In this document: positions 43,946 through 55,839 of the stretch, piece after piece
How positions within the stretch are numbered: position 1 is the first letter of the stretch
Layout: each line of letters opens with the position of its first letter
Source of the DNA: Pictodentalium vernedei
Lineage: Eukaryota; Mollusca; Scaphopoda; Dentaliida; Dentaliidae
Length of the DNA stretch: 64,000 nt
NCBI GenBank assembly: GCA_031216915.1
Contig: CM062296.1
Location: forward strand, 66,122,148-66,186,147
Direction: 5' to 3'
The notes under the pieces: generated by a model
Told to the model about the DNA's origin: nothing
Seen by the model: the letters and a program-made list of their open reading frames with translations, nothing else
The model's database searches: none
Position numbers and translations under genes: made by a program

Positions 43946-45577
43946 ACTTGAAGCGTTTATCGGCTGCCGCCATTTTGAAAAAAATCAATGAACAAAGGGG
44001 ATATTACCCATAGCTGTCAGCGTATAATGATGTTGACATACAGTATGTGGTTTTATATGCAGTCTGCATGTGACGTCTTTGAACCAATGAAATTCCCAGA
44101 TACTTGTAGGTGGTAAGATATATGAATACATCCAACTAACTCTATACGTGTGAAATGCAAGAAGGCAGAACACCCTTTAAACTCATAACCTGTTTGGTAG
44201 GACAGCTACGCTGTAACGGATGTTTATCTAATAGAGGCTGGCCATGAACTCTGTTTTATGACGGGAACAATATGCAACTTTTTGAAATAGTCGTAAACCT
44301 TTACCTAATTTCTCTGTGGTCGGACGCAAAAAGATACAAATTGGTGATTAAATGTTCATGTTGTGCCTCAATTATAGAGCCTTTGCTTCATCAATGGAAA
44401 TAGCTCGCTGCAGTGATGGCCATTAACTGGCCTGAAAATAAGGAATCCCATCCGTAACCTATTTACAGGTTACGCCTACTTTATCAGCCGTAACCTGTCG
44501 TAACCTGTTTTCTTTAGTTGTTATGCTATTTTTATACCATGATAAGCTATTCTATTCTATATAAAAAGCCTATGACATAAATTTTAGTTTTATACACCAA
44601 CCGTGGCGTACGAGCTGGCATTGGGATTTCAATAGTTAAAATTTACACCTCAGTGGAACTACTTCCAAGCTGACCTTTGATGACCTCGCCTTCAATGCAA
44701 ACTTTTTAAAAGTTTGCTCGTGAAGAGGGAAGTGAAACCGGCAATTATTTATTACGTTTTGAAATAAGTTTATCTCATAAGATACCAACAATTTACAAAC
44801 ACACGGTTTTTTTATGTTAATAAAGCATCCATAACTCGAAATAGTATGTTTTTAAAATGCAAAAAAGGCCCCGCAATTTGCGCGTTTCGTTTTCTATATC
44901 GTTTTGGCGATAAAATTGCCAGCGAAAGTACCGCCCACCACTGCTCATGTAAACAAAAACAGAATCGCACGTGTGATTGTTTATTTATTCAACATTGAAA
45001 CTCTTATTAATCTGACGATCGTGGCATAAATAACATATACTCATCGTAGCTTGGTGTACCAAATGTTCACCACTCGTGGTGAAGTGGTGTCAACCGCGCT
45101 CTTTTGGGGTATATTCTATATATAGTTTATCATTGTTATTGAAATAAAGTTGAATCTACTTGGCAAATAGTTTTCATGTGATTCTTTAACCATCATGATG
45201 TTAAATGAATACTCAAATTTTATTATTGCGTTTCTGGGATGAAGACGTTTACAGGACGATTCAGATTTTGGACGAATCGGACCCCTGACGATCCGGATGA
45301 TAAACGTGGATATTCAAATCGCTCAAAGTCCAAATTCAGGGTCCGAATTGTCTCCAGACAGGTCTAGAACGCCCAATGTTTATTAAAGAGTCCGTAAACC
45401 ATCAACTCGTAGGCTTCTCACATTCTCTTCACCATTCTTATTTAAATCTTTGACAGTTTGATAGATCATTCTCCAGGGTTTATACTGTAGTTCGTCAGTT
45501 TGCGAATTATGAACTTTAAAATGTCGTGATGACATTTTTGCCGTACGATTTTTTACAATTGATGAAAAGGTGACCAG
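43946..45577. other. No recognisable gene
   Basis: 1.6 kb of AT-rich DNA. CAGGTTACG...CGTAACCTG at about 44466-44502 is a small inverted motif. No coding signal that I can support. Confidence 0.4.
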
Positions 45578-45656
45578 GCATACCAAGGGAGATAACATCA
45601 TGTGGTGTGTGTGATTCTCGTCGTACATCACATGTTGTTATCTCCCTTGATATGTC
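45578..45656. repeat. Hairpin with GGGAGATAAC arms
   Basis: CATACCAAGGGAGATAACAT / ATGTTGTTATCTCCCTTGAT separated by about 30 bp. The AGGGAGATAAC word also occurs in repeat J. Confidence 0.65.
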
Positions 45657-47129
45657 AAATGCCCATTTAAAATAATTGATTGACTCAGTTTTCTCACACT
45701 TATCAGTAATGTTTGCCATAGAAAGCTCTTTCGGGAGATGCGGCGGGGCCATAGAATTTACAAAAAATATTGGCCAGGTGCTTGATCACAGCTTGATGTT
45801 AACGAGGTGCCAGACCGATTTTTGTAGCTTAGAATACCCCAAATGCCACTCCCGGCTTGACGCCGACGAAGAGGAAGAAACACAGCAAATACTGTGTATG
45901 TTACCGCAATCATTCTCATGGAATAGGTCTACAGACGATAATTTTGTTTATTCCAGTATCATCCAGCCCCACCCCGTTGGCTTCCTAGGTAAGAGTAATA
46001 TTTAGATTTAGATCCGCCCAACGTTGAAATGGAACAGTAAAGTGGTGATCCGCCAGTGGTCAAAGGCGATCGTGAAAGGTTTGCAGATTACGTTTTTTTT
46101 TTTTAAGTTTCGCAACCTCCCCGTAACATGAACAACTGTTCGCGACTTATTTCCAGGCCTGCATTAAGAATCGTTTTGGACAAACAGTTAAAACAAAAAA
46201 AAAAAAAGTAGAAAATTTGAATGCGGATGTGTTAGAATATAGCTTTGGTTGGTTATGCTTGTTACGTTAAGTAAAGGGTTAATACCGTTAAGTAGAGGGT
46301 TAATATAGTCAAACAATAACCTTAACGACCCAAATATTAACTTTCAAACTCGGTATCTCCCCCCACCCCTCCCCCCACCGCACACACACACACATACACC
46401 GTGTGTGCTTGCAGCCCGAAGTTCAATAATGAGTGAAATTGCAGCTCACAGACCGCATTTGCAAACTAGGTCTAAAGGGAGACAACTCTAAAATCTGAAT
46501 TGTTAAGTGTCTACATTTTTCAATGGGTGTTTCGTGGCGACTGTACAGTTATAGGGAACTTTTGACATTTTCAACGATGTACTAAATATCTGGGGCGTTA
46601 AACATTGCCTAATACTTTAATTAAGAACATAATTATACCGAAAACAATGCATCGTCGGTTGCTTATATTCATCATACAGATTTATCAATAATAGGGTAAA
46701 ATTAATGGCAAATACCATCCGCTTCCGACACCGCATATTCAACGATATGTCTAGTGAAACGTGATGCAGAAGCCCACGAAATACTCGGAAGTATACACAT
46801 ATTATTTGGAAGAAACTTCTTTTCAGGCGGAAGTACATTTATTTTAGTGTTATTTTCCTTGATCAGTTCGTAATCGAGTCTCGGGAGGCAATTATACACC
46901 ATGGCTCATAGGTCGAGATCTCATAAATAAACTATTGTGAAGACAAGGACGAAATACTATATTAGAAACAGTGTTATCGCATATTCTTCGGAACTGTTGA
47001 GATTCAATAGTGCATTGGGGAGAAAAGCAGAGATATAATTACGACAAGATCGCGACTCCTGTCGCGACCCGGACAAAATTCTCCTCTTTTGCGACCCCAG
47101 TAGTTTAAAGCATTTTTACTTTTGCATTT
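45657..47129. other. No recognisable gene; TTAA MITE end fragments near 46.27 kb
   Basis: TTACGTTAAGTAAAGGGTTA at about 46263 followed by GTTAAGTAGAGGGTTAA shows two partial MITE right ends in tandem. Simple repeats (CCCCACCCC, CACACACA) lie at about 46360-46396. Otherwise unassigned. Confidence 0.45.
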
Positions 47130-47395
47130 GGGAGCTCAGTGGCTCAATGCTTACCCGATTGGACCTAATTATTTTTTGTCCTTGGGCAAGATGATTAAAC
47201 CAAGGGAGCACGGTGACGCTTTGGAGCTAATAGAGTAGTGCGTTGTGGTGTCTGGCAGTTACTCACCGCAGCTATGTGGTTCTCTGCGCCAGGTACTCCG
47301 GCTTCCTCTAGCCGTAAAACTATCCGCCGCCATGTGACCTTGTGTTTAAAGTGTCGTTTTACTCCAAAAATAAACAAACAAAAAAACAAATGGCA
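47130..47395 (+). mobile_element. SINE, diverged
   Basis: GGGAGCTCAGTGGCTCAATG head, TTGTCCTTGGGCAAGATG, GGTACTCCGGCTTCCTCTAG, then TTACTCCAAAAATAAACAAA. B box decayed. Confidence 0.8.
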
Positions 47396-47460
47396 ATGTT
47401 AATGAAAAGTTTCGCAAGCCACTTTTCCAAAAACGTTGGAGGGGAGACAACTCTAAAATC

Positions 47461-47501
47461 CGCATTGCAGCGTCTGCTTTTCATGTGAGGTAAAGGGTTA
47501 A
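47461..47501 (+). mobile_element. TTAA MITE family A, right-end fragment
   Basis: GCGTCTGCTTTTCATGTGAG then GTAAAGGGTTAA. Only the last 40 bases. Confidence 0.7.
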
Positions 47502-47875
47502 ATAATCACCAGCTAACTTCTGTGGGTGAAGATCAGCCACCCGCTGAGCATCCCGCAGACGCTTAGGCTGTGACTAATGTAATGGCATTTAACGGAAGAG
47601 AGCTATTGTATGCTTGACTGCGATGAGAGTGAATTTGGCGTTGACAGGAAAGAAAGACTGGAATGACAGGTCACTGATGTCGTCATTAATTTTGAGTAGC
47701 AGGACAGAACAAATATTTAAGAATTGTTTATATACATAATAACTACCAAGATTAGTTTATAGTAAGTATAAATACATGTTATGGTCGACCATTTTTTAAA
47801 TAATTACAAAATTGTATTAATTTAAAATATTCCCTCAATTGGCTTAGAAAATAATAACTTAACAGTTATTTATTA
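47502..47875. other. No recognisable gene
   Basis: AT-rich; nothing identifiable. Confidence 0.4.
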
Positions 47876-48110
47876 ATTATTGAACTGGTAGAAAGCTGCT
47901 TTTTGTCACTAACATTTCATCACATTATTGCTTCTCTTTACAGTTCATGGGAGAGTGCTCGCCGATAAATTGTAACGAAGCAAATGCATGGATTAAGTAA
48001 TTTCTCTTCAATGATTATACGAATCACGTCCACAAGATATAAAACCTTCAAAATGAGGTATCTGCACACAGAATAAAGCCCAGATATGGGCTTACAGTAA
48101 TCTAAAAGTC
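47876..48110 (+). mobile_element. MITE H, diverged
   Basis: TTGAACTGGTAGAAAGCTGC left end, TTCATGGGAGAGTGCTCGCC half-hairpin, and AATAAAGCCCAGATATGGGC right part. Confidence 0.7.
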
Positions 48111-48176
48111 AATTAGTTATCCAAATAGTTACTTTATTTACTCTCTTATTTGATATTGTGTCTATTTGCCCGTTTA

Positions 48177-48426
48177 TTAACTGGTAGAGTGCTAAATTTT
48201 ATTTGGCCACCAACATTTTTTCACGTGTCTTTGCCTTGTTACAATTTATAGGAGCGTGCCCACAGGCACTCTCCTATAAATTGTAACAAGGCAAATCTTA
48301 ACAGACTAAATAATATCACTTCAAAGATAATATGATGCACAGCCACTTAATTTGAAGCCTCTAAGTTACAGTACCTGCACTTCAGAATAAAGCCCAAATA
48401 TGGGCTTCCAGCACCCTACCAGTTAA
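48177..48426 (+). mobile_element. MITE H, near-complete
   Basis: TTAACTGGTAGAGTGCTAAA to TTCCAGCACCCTACCAGTTA then A. The terminal inverted repeat is about 16 bp, with the TTTGCCTTGTTACAATTTAT hairpin inside. TTAA lies at both edges, compatible with a TTAA target, but the second good copy (62724) has TTAA only on the left. Confidence 0.85.
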
Positions 48427-48860
48427 ATAATGTTAACTAATACATAGAATAGAGCGCGATCCTTTCATCATTTCGTATCCGTCAAATTATAGTAGCTTGC
48501 CTGTAACAGTCATTTAACAATAAAACAATATTTGTCGGTTTATATGTTATTAGACTTGCAAACTTTTAAATTTTCCGAAGTCTTCTATTCCTTGAACTAC
48601 ACCCATTAATATTTTAGCGGCGTCAAAGTACATATCACATTATTGCAAGCCGACGCATTTATCTGACTGTGCATGGTGTGTGTCTGACGAAAAAGAGAAA
48701 GAATGGTTTAGGAGCACCGACGGAGAGCAAGGACGAAATGGGGTTGCGCAATCTCGTTCGACCCTGTTGGCAGTGTTCTGTGTGTCTGTGTCTGAGGCGG
48801 CCATGATGACAAGGGCATACAGAGAGGCAAAGGCGGTGAAACTTAGACGACGTAGGTGTT
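48427..48860. other. No recognisable gene
   Basis: Unassigned; the 62-codon frame ending at 48868 has no recognised domain. Confidence 0.4.
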
Positions 48861-48867
48861 GTTATTA

Positions 48868-49620
48868 GCGGCGTTTAGAAGTTTTCGTTGTATTTTGTTG
48901 TTTCTTCTCGGACGGCGGCTTCGGTGGGCTGGTGACTGGTGTTATTGGTGACATTGTAGAGGCCTGCTGAGATTATTGACGGACTTCGCCAGGAAGCTTT
49001 CGTATTGTTCCATTCTCTCATCTGCTTTGTCTAGCCTCTCTGTGAATGTCTTGGAGAATTCCACAGCTGTTTCCGCTCAAACATTTGAGGCCCATAAGGA
49101 GGCATCCACCCAATATTCCTGATCCAGAGGGAGGGGAGAGATTAGAGCACGTGGTTTTGAAAGGCCAGTTTCCATCTCCGCGTCCGCGGCACTGAAAACA
49201 CCTCCACCTTCCAGTTTAACCCTTCAGAGGGGAGGCAACTGAGGTACGGATGGTAGTTACAGAGTAGGCTGTGGGAAGAGGGTACTGACTTGCTCGGTCT
49301 TCTTCGCCGCCTTTTTTGTCCATCTTCCTTTTCGAAAAATGTCCCAATCGTCGGGTATCTCCGGCCTGTACGATGGACTCTTATACTTTTGCTTGATACT
49401 TGATCATGTCTCCTTCGGGTGAGGACCTGTGGGAGAGGAGGTCTTCTCACCATAGGTGCCACCTCTCCCCAAACGAGGTGGTTGCTGATTCTCCGTCGTC
49501 ACAAATTCCACTTCCAGTTGAACGCTCTCGTACTTTATTTCGAAATGCCAAGTATAAGAGTGTGAGAAACGTTCAGAGCTGACAGGGTTTCTCTGTATTT
49601 TCAAAGGGATCACTATATTA
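48868..49620 (-). pseudogene. Broken coding-like relic, family not recognised
   Basis: On the minus strand several adjacent open stretches have protein-like rather than random composition: a Pro/Gly-rich piece near 49420-49610, a Lys/Arg-rich piece near 49260-49400, a heptad-like piece near 48990-49080 and a Ser/Pro/Lys-rich end near 48890-48950. They are broken and do not form one frame. I cannot assign it to a host gene or to any mobile-element family. It is old, with a few breaks. Confidence 0.35.
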
Positions 49621-51356
49621 AAAAAAGCGAACGAGCTAATTGGTCTGTGTTCACACCTAGGCGTTCAAAGTGCGAATGATCTATCTGTACCTTGAAACTT
49701 GGAAAATATATGTCTGATTTTACTTAGCCTAGCAATTAATAGTAAGTATGTGGCACACCCGTAAGACGTGTCACTGCGGTTACAAAATTCCAATTTAATT
49801 CACTTTAAAATGACTTCTTTGTTTATAAGAGACACGGACGTTTACTTACCAGAAACTGACATGAGCCCACGCTAGTCAGTTTTGGAAAATGGAAGAAAAA
49901 TCATGTCATTGATAGCGATTGGGAACTCAGTGACTTCTTCCTCCCCTCCAACAGAAAAAAATAGAGTTTCAAATTATTTTGAATATTTTTTTTTATAAAT
50001 TTATGTGTAGTATTGTCAATTCATTTGAGGTATACTATTCCTCCGTGTAATAGCATGTGATTATCAAAAGCTTTGAGATACACTTTTTGCACTAATTTTT
50101 GATCAGTGACGTAACGCCCATACAACGAGGTTAGGGCGTATTATAAAGGCCCCCAACAATTGCTCGTTTCTAGGGGGCCTCAGCAATTTCAACATTCGTT
50201 GGGAAAAATCATTATTGAGGGTCTCAAACCAGCGTGTTGCAGTTGAAGCATTGAGGTTGGGTGCTTCAATGCCAGGTTGCATGACGAGTCGGGGCGATAT
50301 TCTCTGAAACCATTTACTGGGATTTGTACGTGGCAAATGACAACATGAGACGGTTGTTCAAATGACGAAACAATATTAATTGTAATTTATTTACGAATGA
50401 ATGTGGTTGCATTCTGTAAAAGTTGCTACATCAAACCGTCGAAACAGTATCTGAAACCAACCAATGCCACCATGCCTCGTTTTAGGTTAAAGTGCTGACC
50501 AACTAACAAAGGAACGAACACAGAAACGAACGAAAGGACGAACGAAAATCACCATCAGGAAAATTTTAATTCATGAATTTTTGTCGATTACTCCTATAAT
50601 TAGTGTTTGGAATCTAATATTGTTGCGTCCGCGGAAATATTGCCCACCCTTGGAAAGTGACCACTCTACGACGGCTATACTGTAACCACTAACCATCACT
50701 AGAACTTCTTAATCCAGTCAAGGCTCGGTGAATTTTATACTGAATAAAATGTTTGTACCCAATCAGTGTGCCAGAATATAACATTATAATGTTGGCCCCC
50801 TGAATAATTACAGTATGTGGCCTAAGTCCCCAAACTCTCCAATATTACTGTTACGCCAGTGTTTTTGATCCACTGAAATCTAATGACCCCACCCCCCCCC
50901 CCCCCCCACCTCGCCACACACGCAATTTTCAAAATTGACCTCCAGCAGATTCAAAGAAACAACAACTCGTCAATGGATTTTTCACATTGGCATATTGGTT
51001 TCTCTTGGGTGAAAAGAAATTGAAAACAAAACGTACTCTGCCCAGGGACATCGCGGCATGGGGGTGGGGGGGGGGTCGTCACCCCCACCCCCACCCCATA
51101 TCCTGGCCCAATTTTCCTTTAGTTGGAAATTCGGAGGGCAAGTCATGAGTAGTTGGAAATTCCATCTATCTGGATTTTAGAGCTTATTTCGTGATGCTGC
51201 TGTCTCCATTAGTTCCCAAAATTCCAACTCGGTTTCAAATCGGCAAAAAATCCATCTGTTACTATTTACATCTACAGTATACGCAATATCGAGCTTCATA
51301 AGTACTCATGATGTCAATCGGTACGAGATTGCTATAGTATGTTACTTATGGTAACT
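49621..51356. other. No recognisable gene; two homopolymer-rich tracts
   Basis: C-rich tract at 50888-50910 and a G-rich then C-rich inverted tract at 51060-51100 (GGGGGTGGGGG...CACCCCCACCCC). TTGGAAATTC words at 51120-51165 recur near 52.7 kb. No gene. Confidence 0.45.
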
Positions 51357-52486
51357 AGTATGTCATGTACCCGGACAGCCATCACTGGCAGGACCACGGG
51401 CAGGACCCCAAAGAAACGTCATAGTCACGTGACCCAGTGGCGCCATGCTGTGCTGTCATGGTAACTCGCGTGAGCGGTCATCCCCATAGTGATACGTGGT
51501 GTTAGTGCGTGTTCTTAGGGTGATGCGTGTTTCCACCGTCCATTTTGTATACTGGAGGCCGCCATCTTGATTTTTGTGGTAGCACGTGGTTGCTACGTGA
51601 CCTAAAACCTTCTTATAGGGTAGGGGTATGTTCGAAGGTTGTGTTCGATTGAATAGGAGTGATTTCCCGCTTCTTAGAATTATTCAAATAAACACGACAA
51701 GTTGTACTATTTCGAATTCTTTCAGAATTTTCTGCTTCTATCTATCTGTGCAATAGTTTTCGTCTACCCGACTTTGTTCGTCCTAGAGTATACTCCAATA
51801 GAGTAGACTGTAACAGCTTTGCTCAATATTGCTATATTTAGCTGTTATGGTCGGTTCTTGTTAGTTCTGACCCTATTCCGAGTACTCTTGTTGTTTCACT
51901 TATCTAGATCACCCAATCGGTTCACTTTACTGGCACTAACTAACCAATCAGATTGCTTGATTTCCCATAGTCTGTGCGCAGAGTTATCTCCCTTCTGTAT
52001 AACAAAAGCCTATATCATTCCCAAAGCCAATAAACTATCGAGTAGTTATTGATAAGTCATTGCTCGAACGACTGGAAGCCCATCGAGCAAATGTGCTATC
52101 GAGCAATTGCCCTTTCGAGTGACTCGCACATACGACTCTTAGCCTCATTTCTACGAAACGGGAAATTACTCCTATTCAATCGAACACACCCTCCGAACAT
52201 ACCCCTGTCCTCTAAGAAGGTCTTAGGTCACATAACAACCACGTGCTACCTTAGAAACCAAGATGGCGGCCTCCAGTATACAAAATGGGTGACGGAAACA
52301 CGTATCACTGTAACAACACGAGCTGCGCTTGCGCACTAACACCACGTATCAATATGGGGATGACGTCACAAGATGGCCGCTCACGCGGGTTACCATGACA
52401 ATACAACATGGCGCCACCGGGTCGCGTGACTATGACGTCACTTCCGGGGTCCTGCCGATGATGACTGTCCGGGTACATGACGTACT
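51357..52486. mobile_element. Long-TIR element of 1.13 kb
   Basis: The left arm 51357-51677 and right arm 52151-52486 are inverted copies about 320-335 bp long. Ends are AGTATGTCATGTACCCGGAC and GTCCGGGTACATGACGTACT. Inner ends are ATAGGAGTGATTTCCCGC / GGGAAATTACTCCTAT. Identity is moderate, with small indels. ACT lies outside both ends and might be a 3-bp duplication. The 0.47-kb centre has no transposase frame and contains parts of repeat J (51930-52165). Confidence 0.85.
51930..52165. repeat. Dispersed repeat J, copy 2 (rearranged)
   Basis: AATCAGATTGCTTGATTTCC...TCTCCCTTCTGTATA is inverted relative to 18101-18322, while TTTCGAGTGACTCGCACATA...TAGCCTCATTTC is in the same orientation, so one copy has been internally inverted. 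Confidence 0.7.
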
Positions 52487-52691
52487 ACTATCGTAATAAA
52501 AAAGTCCTCGAAATGCACTTCAAGAAAATCACACCATGATTGAGTTTGACCATTTATTTAGCACATATTCAATTCCCAGAATAATACCAAATAATAATAA
52601 CTTGATAATTCGTTCATAAATGTGTTGGCATTTCAGTTACTAGAATCAATTTTAAGCCCCCTTTCATGGCTTCATTTTCAAAAGTTTTCTC

Positions 52692-52742
52692 GGTAGTGAA
52701 TTTCCAACTTGGGGAGGGACCTCTAGTTGGAAATTCACTACC
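52692..52742. repeat. Small hairpin
   Basis: GGTAGTGAATTTCCAACTTG / TAGTTGGAAATTCACTACC, followed by a C run at 52746-52768. Confidence 0.7.
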
Positions 52743-53029
52743 ATACCCCCCCCCCCCCCCCCCCCCCAGAAAAAAAAAAAATTGGAAATCTCTAGCCGCG
52801 TCCCTAAATCTGCCTCCTGGAACGATGACATTTTAAATTGGAATGTTAAGTAAATAGAGGATATCTAGTGTTTTTGAGTGGCTCCCGAAAATTATCTCAA
52901 GACAAATGTTTATTTTCACGAGCGCTTGCAAACTTACCATTTATCTCGGTCACAAGTGAGATAATTTTCGGTACCTACTCCGAAACACTAGATTTTCTTT
53001 TTATTATACGCTTTTTATGAGAATGTGAT

Positions 53030-53311
53030 AATTCAACTTGTGTCAACCTTGAATTGATGCATGAAAGTAAACAGCGCATTGAATCATTGAAACGCGGAAG
53101 TGATACTCGGAACATATAGCGTCTTGCAATCTGATTCAGCAGGCGGGTTTCTAGTCCAAACATGTCCTGAAAGTCCGTAATATACGTTTTTGGATTGGTG
53201 CGTCCTTTGAAAGGACGTATCAAACCAAAAACTTATATTACGGACTTTCAGGACATGTTTGGACTAGCGAGTTCCATGCATCAATTCAAGGTAAATACGT
53301 GTTGAATTTTT
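53030..53311. repeat. Nested inverted repeat (hairpin within arms)
   Basis: The inner hairpin 53151-53267 is almost perfect (CTAGTCCAAACATGTCCTGA left arm). The outer arms TTCAACTTGTGTCAACCTTG (53035) and CAAGGTAAATACGTGTTGAA (about 53288) also pair. The loop region resembles the hairpin of the hAT-like MITEs (GG..GGTACGTCCT). Confidence 0.75.
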
Positions 53312-54345
53312 GCTGGAAATGATCGGCATCTACTCAAAAAATAGTAGATTTTCTTTTCGTTATACGTTTCGAGAACAAGTTGATCATTTCCAATGATAAT
53401 TTGACTCGTATTCACCTTGTTTAATGTATAATAAAATAATTTACAGTAATATGAATACAAAAGCGGACAGAAAATTTCGACTTGTTCTGCTTTTCTCCCC
53501 AAATCACTGTAGAATCTTACATGTCGGAAAGGAAATGCAAGAACATTTGTTCTGATGTGCTACGTTAGGTTGCTATTCGTGATGTTTCAACAGTTTATTT
53601 ACCACTTTTGTGTTCACATCACTGGAAAAGTGTTTCCGTCTGAAGAAAAAAGTGTTTTGAGCTGGTCGTTTTTCGGTTCGATTCCGTTTTATGCAACAAA
53701 ACCTGAAAACCGAAGCACAGGAACAGCAAAAAAACGGACGAACGGCTTTAGTGTGTGTTTACATAAACTGAGAAGATTCTGAGACATAAAGTCGTGTGAG
53801 ACAGCTGAAAGATATATGCCTGTCACACCCCACCCACCTGACAGCTATCTCACCCCACCCACATAACCAACCTGTATTGGCTTATTAGCATATTTAATGA
53901 GCGCAGGACTATTCAATCATCGCACGTTCTTCTGTAAACAGCCAACTTGCCACGTTTCGGAACTAGCAGACGGACGTTTGTCGAAGAAAATAGAAATAAA
54001 AACACAGGCCGCAAAACCAAGACCCTTGACTCTTTTATATGAATTTTTCCCGTCAAAACGTTATGTGAATACATTGCTGAATTCATAATATGACGTCATC
54101 GGAATATGCAATGTTCATTTCTCTTCAAATTTTTAACCCCCGTCTTGCCGGCGTTGGGATTTAATTTTGTGGTATATACCTGTGGTAAATACATAACTTT
54201 GTGCGCTCTTTCCGATAAGCAAACCAGTTTTGTTTACAGAAATGGACAACAAAATTGTTCGATATAGCTACACGTGCCCCTGAATTAATTTTGATGACGT
54301 CAGACAGTTTTGGTGGAGGGATAAAAATTAACCCTGATGGGACCG
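53312..54345. other. No recognisable gene
   Basis: Short frames on both strands only; CACCCCACCCACCTGACAGC repeats at about 53825-53862. Confidence 0.4.
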
Positions 54346-54443
54346 GGTGTGAGATGGGGAAATCTCTCCCACGGAACAATAAGACAAGCCTCGTGTCTGG
54401 TCCAAATATCTAGCCCTCGGATGAGATTTCCCCTTCTCACACC
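54346..54443. repeat. Hairpin with about 21-bp arms
   Basis: GTGTGAGATGGGGAAATCTC / GAGATTTCCCCTTCTCACAC, loop about 50 bp. Confidence 0.65.
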
Positions 54444-54512
54444 CTCATCCACCAGGGATAATAATAATCTTACTGGGAAGGAACTGGACTAGTGGCCCAA
54501 TGGACTCTGGTC

Positions 54513-54878
54513 ACTCATTTATTTATTTATTGGTGTTTAAGGTCCCATATTTCTGCACAATGGCTAATCATGGCCTCGACAGTTTTAATTGTGGAGGAAG
54601 CCGGAGTACCCGGAGAGAACCACCGAGCAACGGAGAGCAACTGCCATCTCCCCAACATACTAACTCCACACAAGCAGGGTTAGCATTGGTTGAAGACAAG
54701 TGCACCATCGTCATGCAGTACGCCTTAGCACACAACGTCACCATGCCCCCACGCGGGCAAAGGGTGGGAACTGTCTTCCCAAGAACACAAAACGGTTGCC
54801 GCAGGTGGGGCTCGAACGGAGGACCTCTCGGCTTGCAGCCTGCACCTCTACCTACTAAGCCACCGCGCCCTCTCTGGT
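54513..54878 (-). mobile_element. SINE, near-complete
   Basis: TTATTTATTTATTGGTGTTT tail through GGAGGAAGCCGGAGTACCCG to the head complement CTACTAAGCCACCGCGCCCT. Very close to 42567-42899. Confidence 0.92.
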
Positions 54879-55639
54879 AACTTAGTCTATCTGGCGAAGG
54901 GGCGATTACGTCCTGTTCTCGTTGTCACCAGGCGAGTCAATATGGGAGAAAATTTGACAAAAAGAACACAGCATCGATTAGATTAATTTTAGTCATCAGT
55001 TACCCTAACTCATAGTATTTTATCTTACTCGATAGGCTTAGCAGTTGATCGCCCATAATTACTAAGAATGATCAAAGGGAAATTAAGCTGAACCCAATGG
55101 AGATATCTACAGACGGGACTTTTGTGGTGTCTTACGAATCATTGTGGAGTTATTCCCTCGTTAATGAGAGTGGCGTCTTATTTACTCTATGTTCTTAACA
55201 CATAGAAAAACCGAACCGAAACCGATTTTTTTTCTTGAAACAAAACCGAAACCGAAAATGAATCAAACCTCCCCAGCTCTATAGCCAAATTAACACAAGT
55301 ATATTTCTATGAGTAACCCTTGTGCTTAATCATTCACATTCTCTGGTAACATTCTGGAATGTTCGGTATCGAGATTCGGTTGGTTGCCAGTAACTTTACC
55401 CTATTCACAAGAGTAATTCTTTAGAGAAAAAAAATGGCCATCTACAATAAGTTGTTAGGGTTTATGGATGCTCCTAAAACAAAAGTCCACCGAGATATAC
55501 ATATTCATCACTATTCTTAAATAAAACATTACGCAAAGTTTAACGCCACAAACATTTTGTACTTAATTGTCATTGCAAAATTACCTTAAAAGAAACCATT
55601 CATCTTTAAAGTCGCACTGAAACTTTCACTGAAAGTGGT
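54879..55639. other. No recognisable gene
   Basis: AT-rich; AACCGAAACCGA simple words at about 55211-55255. Nothing else. Confidence 0.4.
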
Positions 55640-55839
55640 TGAATAACTAATTTTTTCAGTATTTGTCCCCAAAACATAGGTTATGACCCATCATTGGAAC
55701 GAGCTCGATGAGCTCGGTCCAAAGAGGGGTCATAACCTATGTTTTGGAGACAAAAAATAAAAAAAAAATGAAAACTAATTGGCGATCTTTGTGAATAGCA
55801 CTGACCGTTTTTTGACCATTACGTTGGATAAAGGGTTAA
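55640..55839 (-). mobile_element. TTAA MITE family A, left end lost
   Basis: Central hairpin (CCCCAAAACATAGGTTATGA both ways) and right end TTACGTTGGATAAAGGGTTA then A. The first 40 bases or so are missing. Confidence 0.85.
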
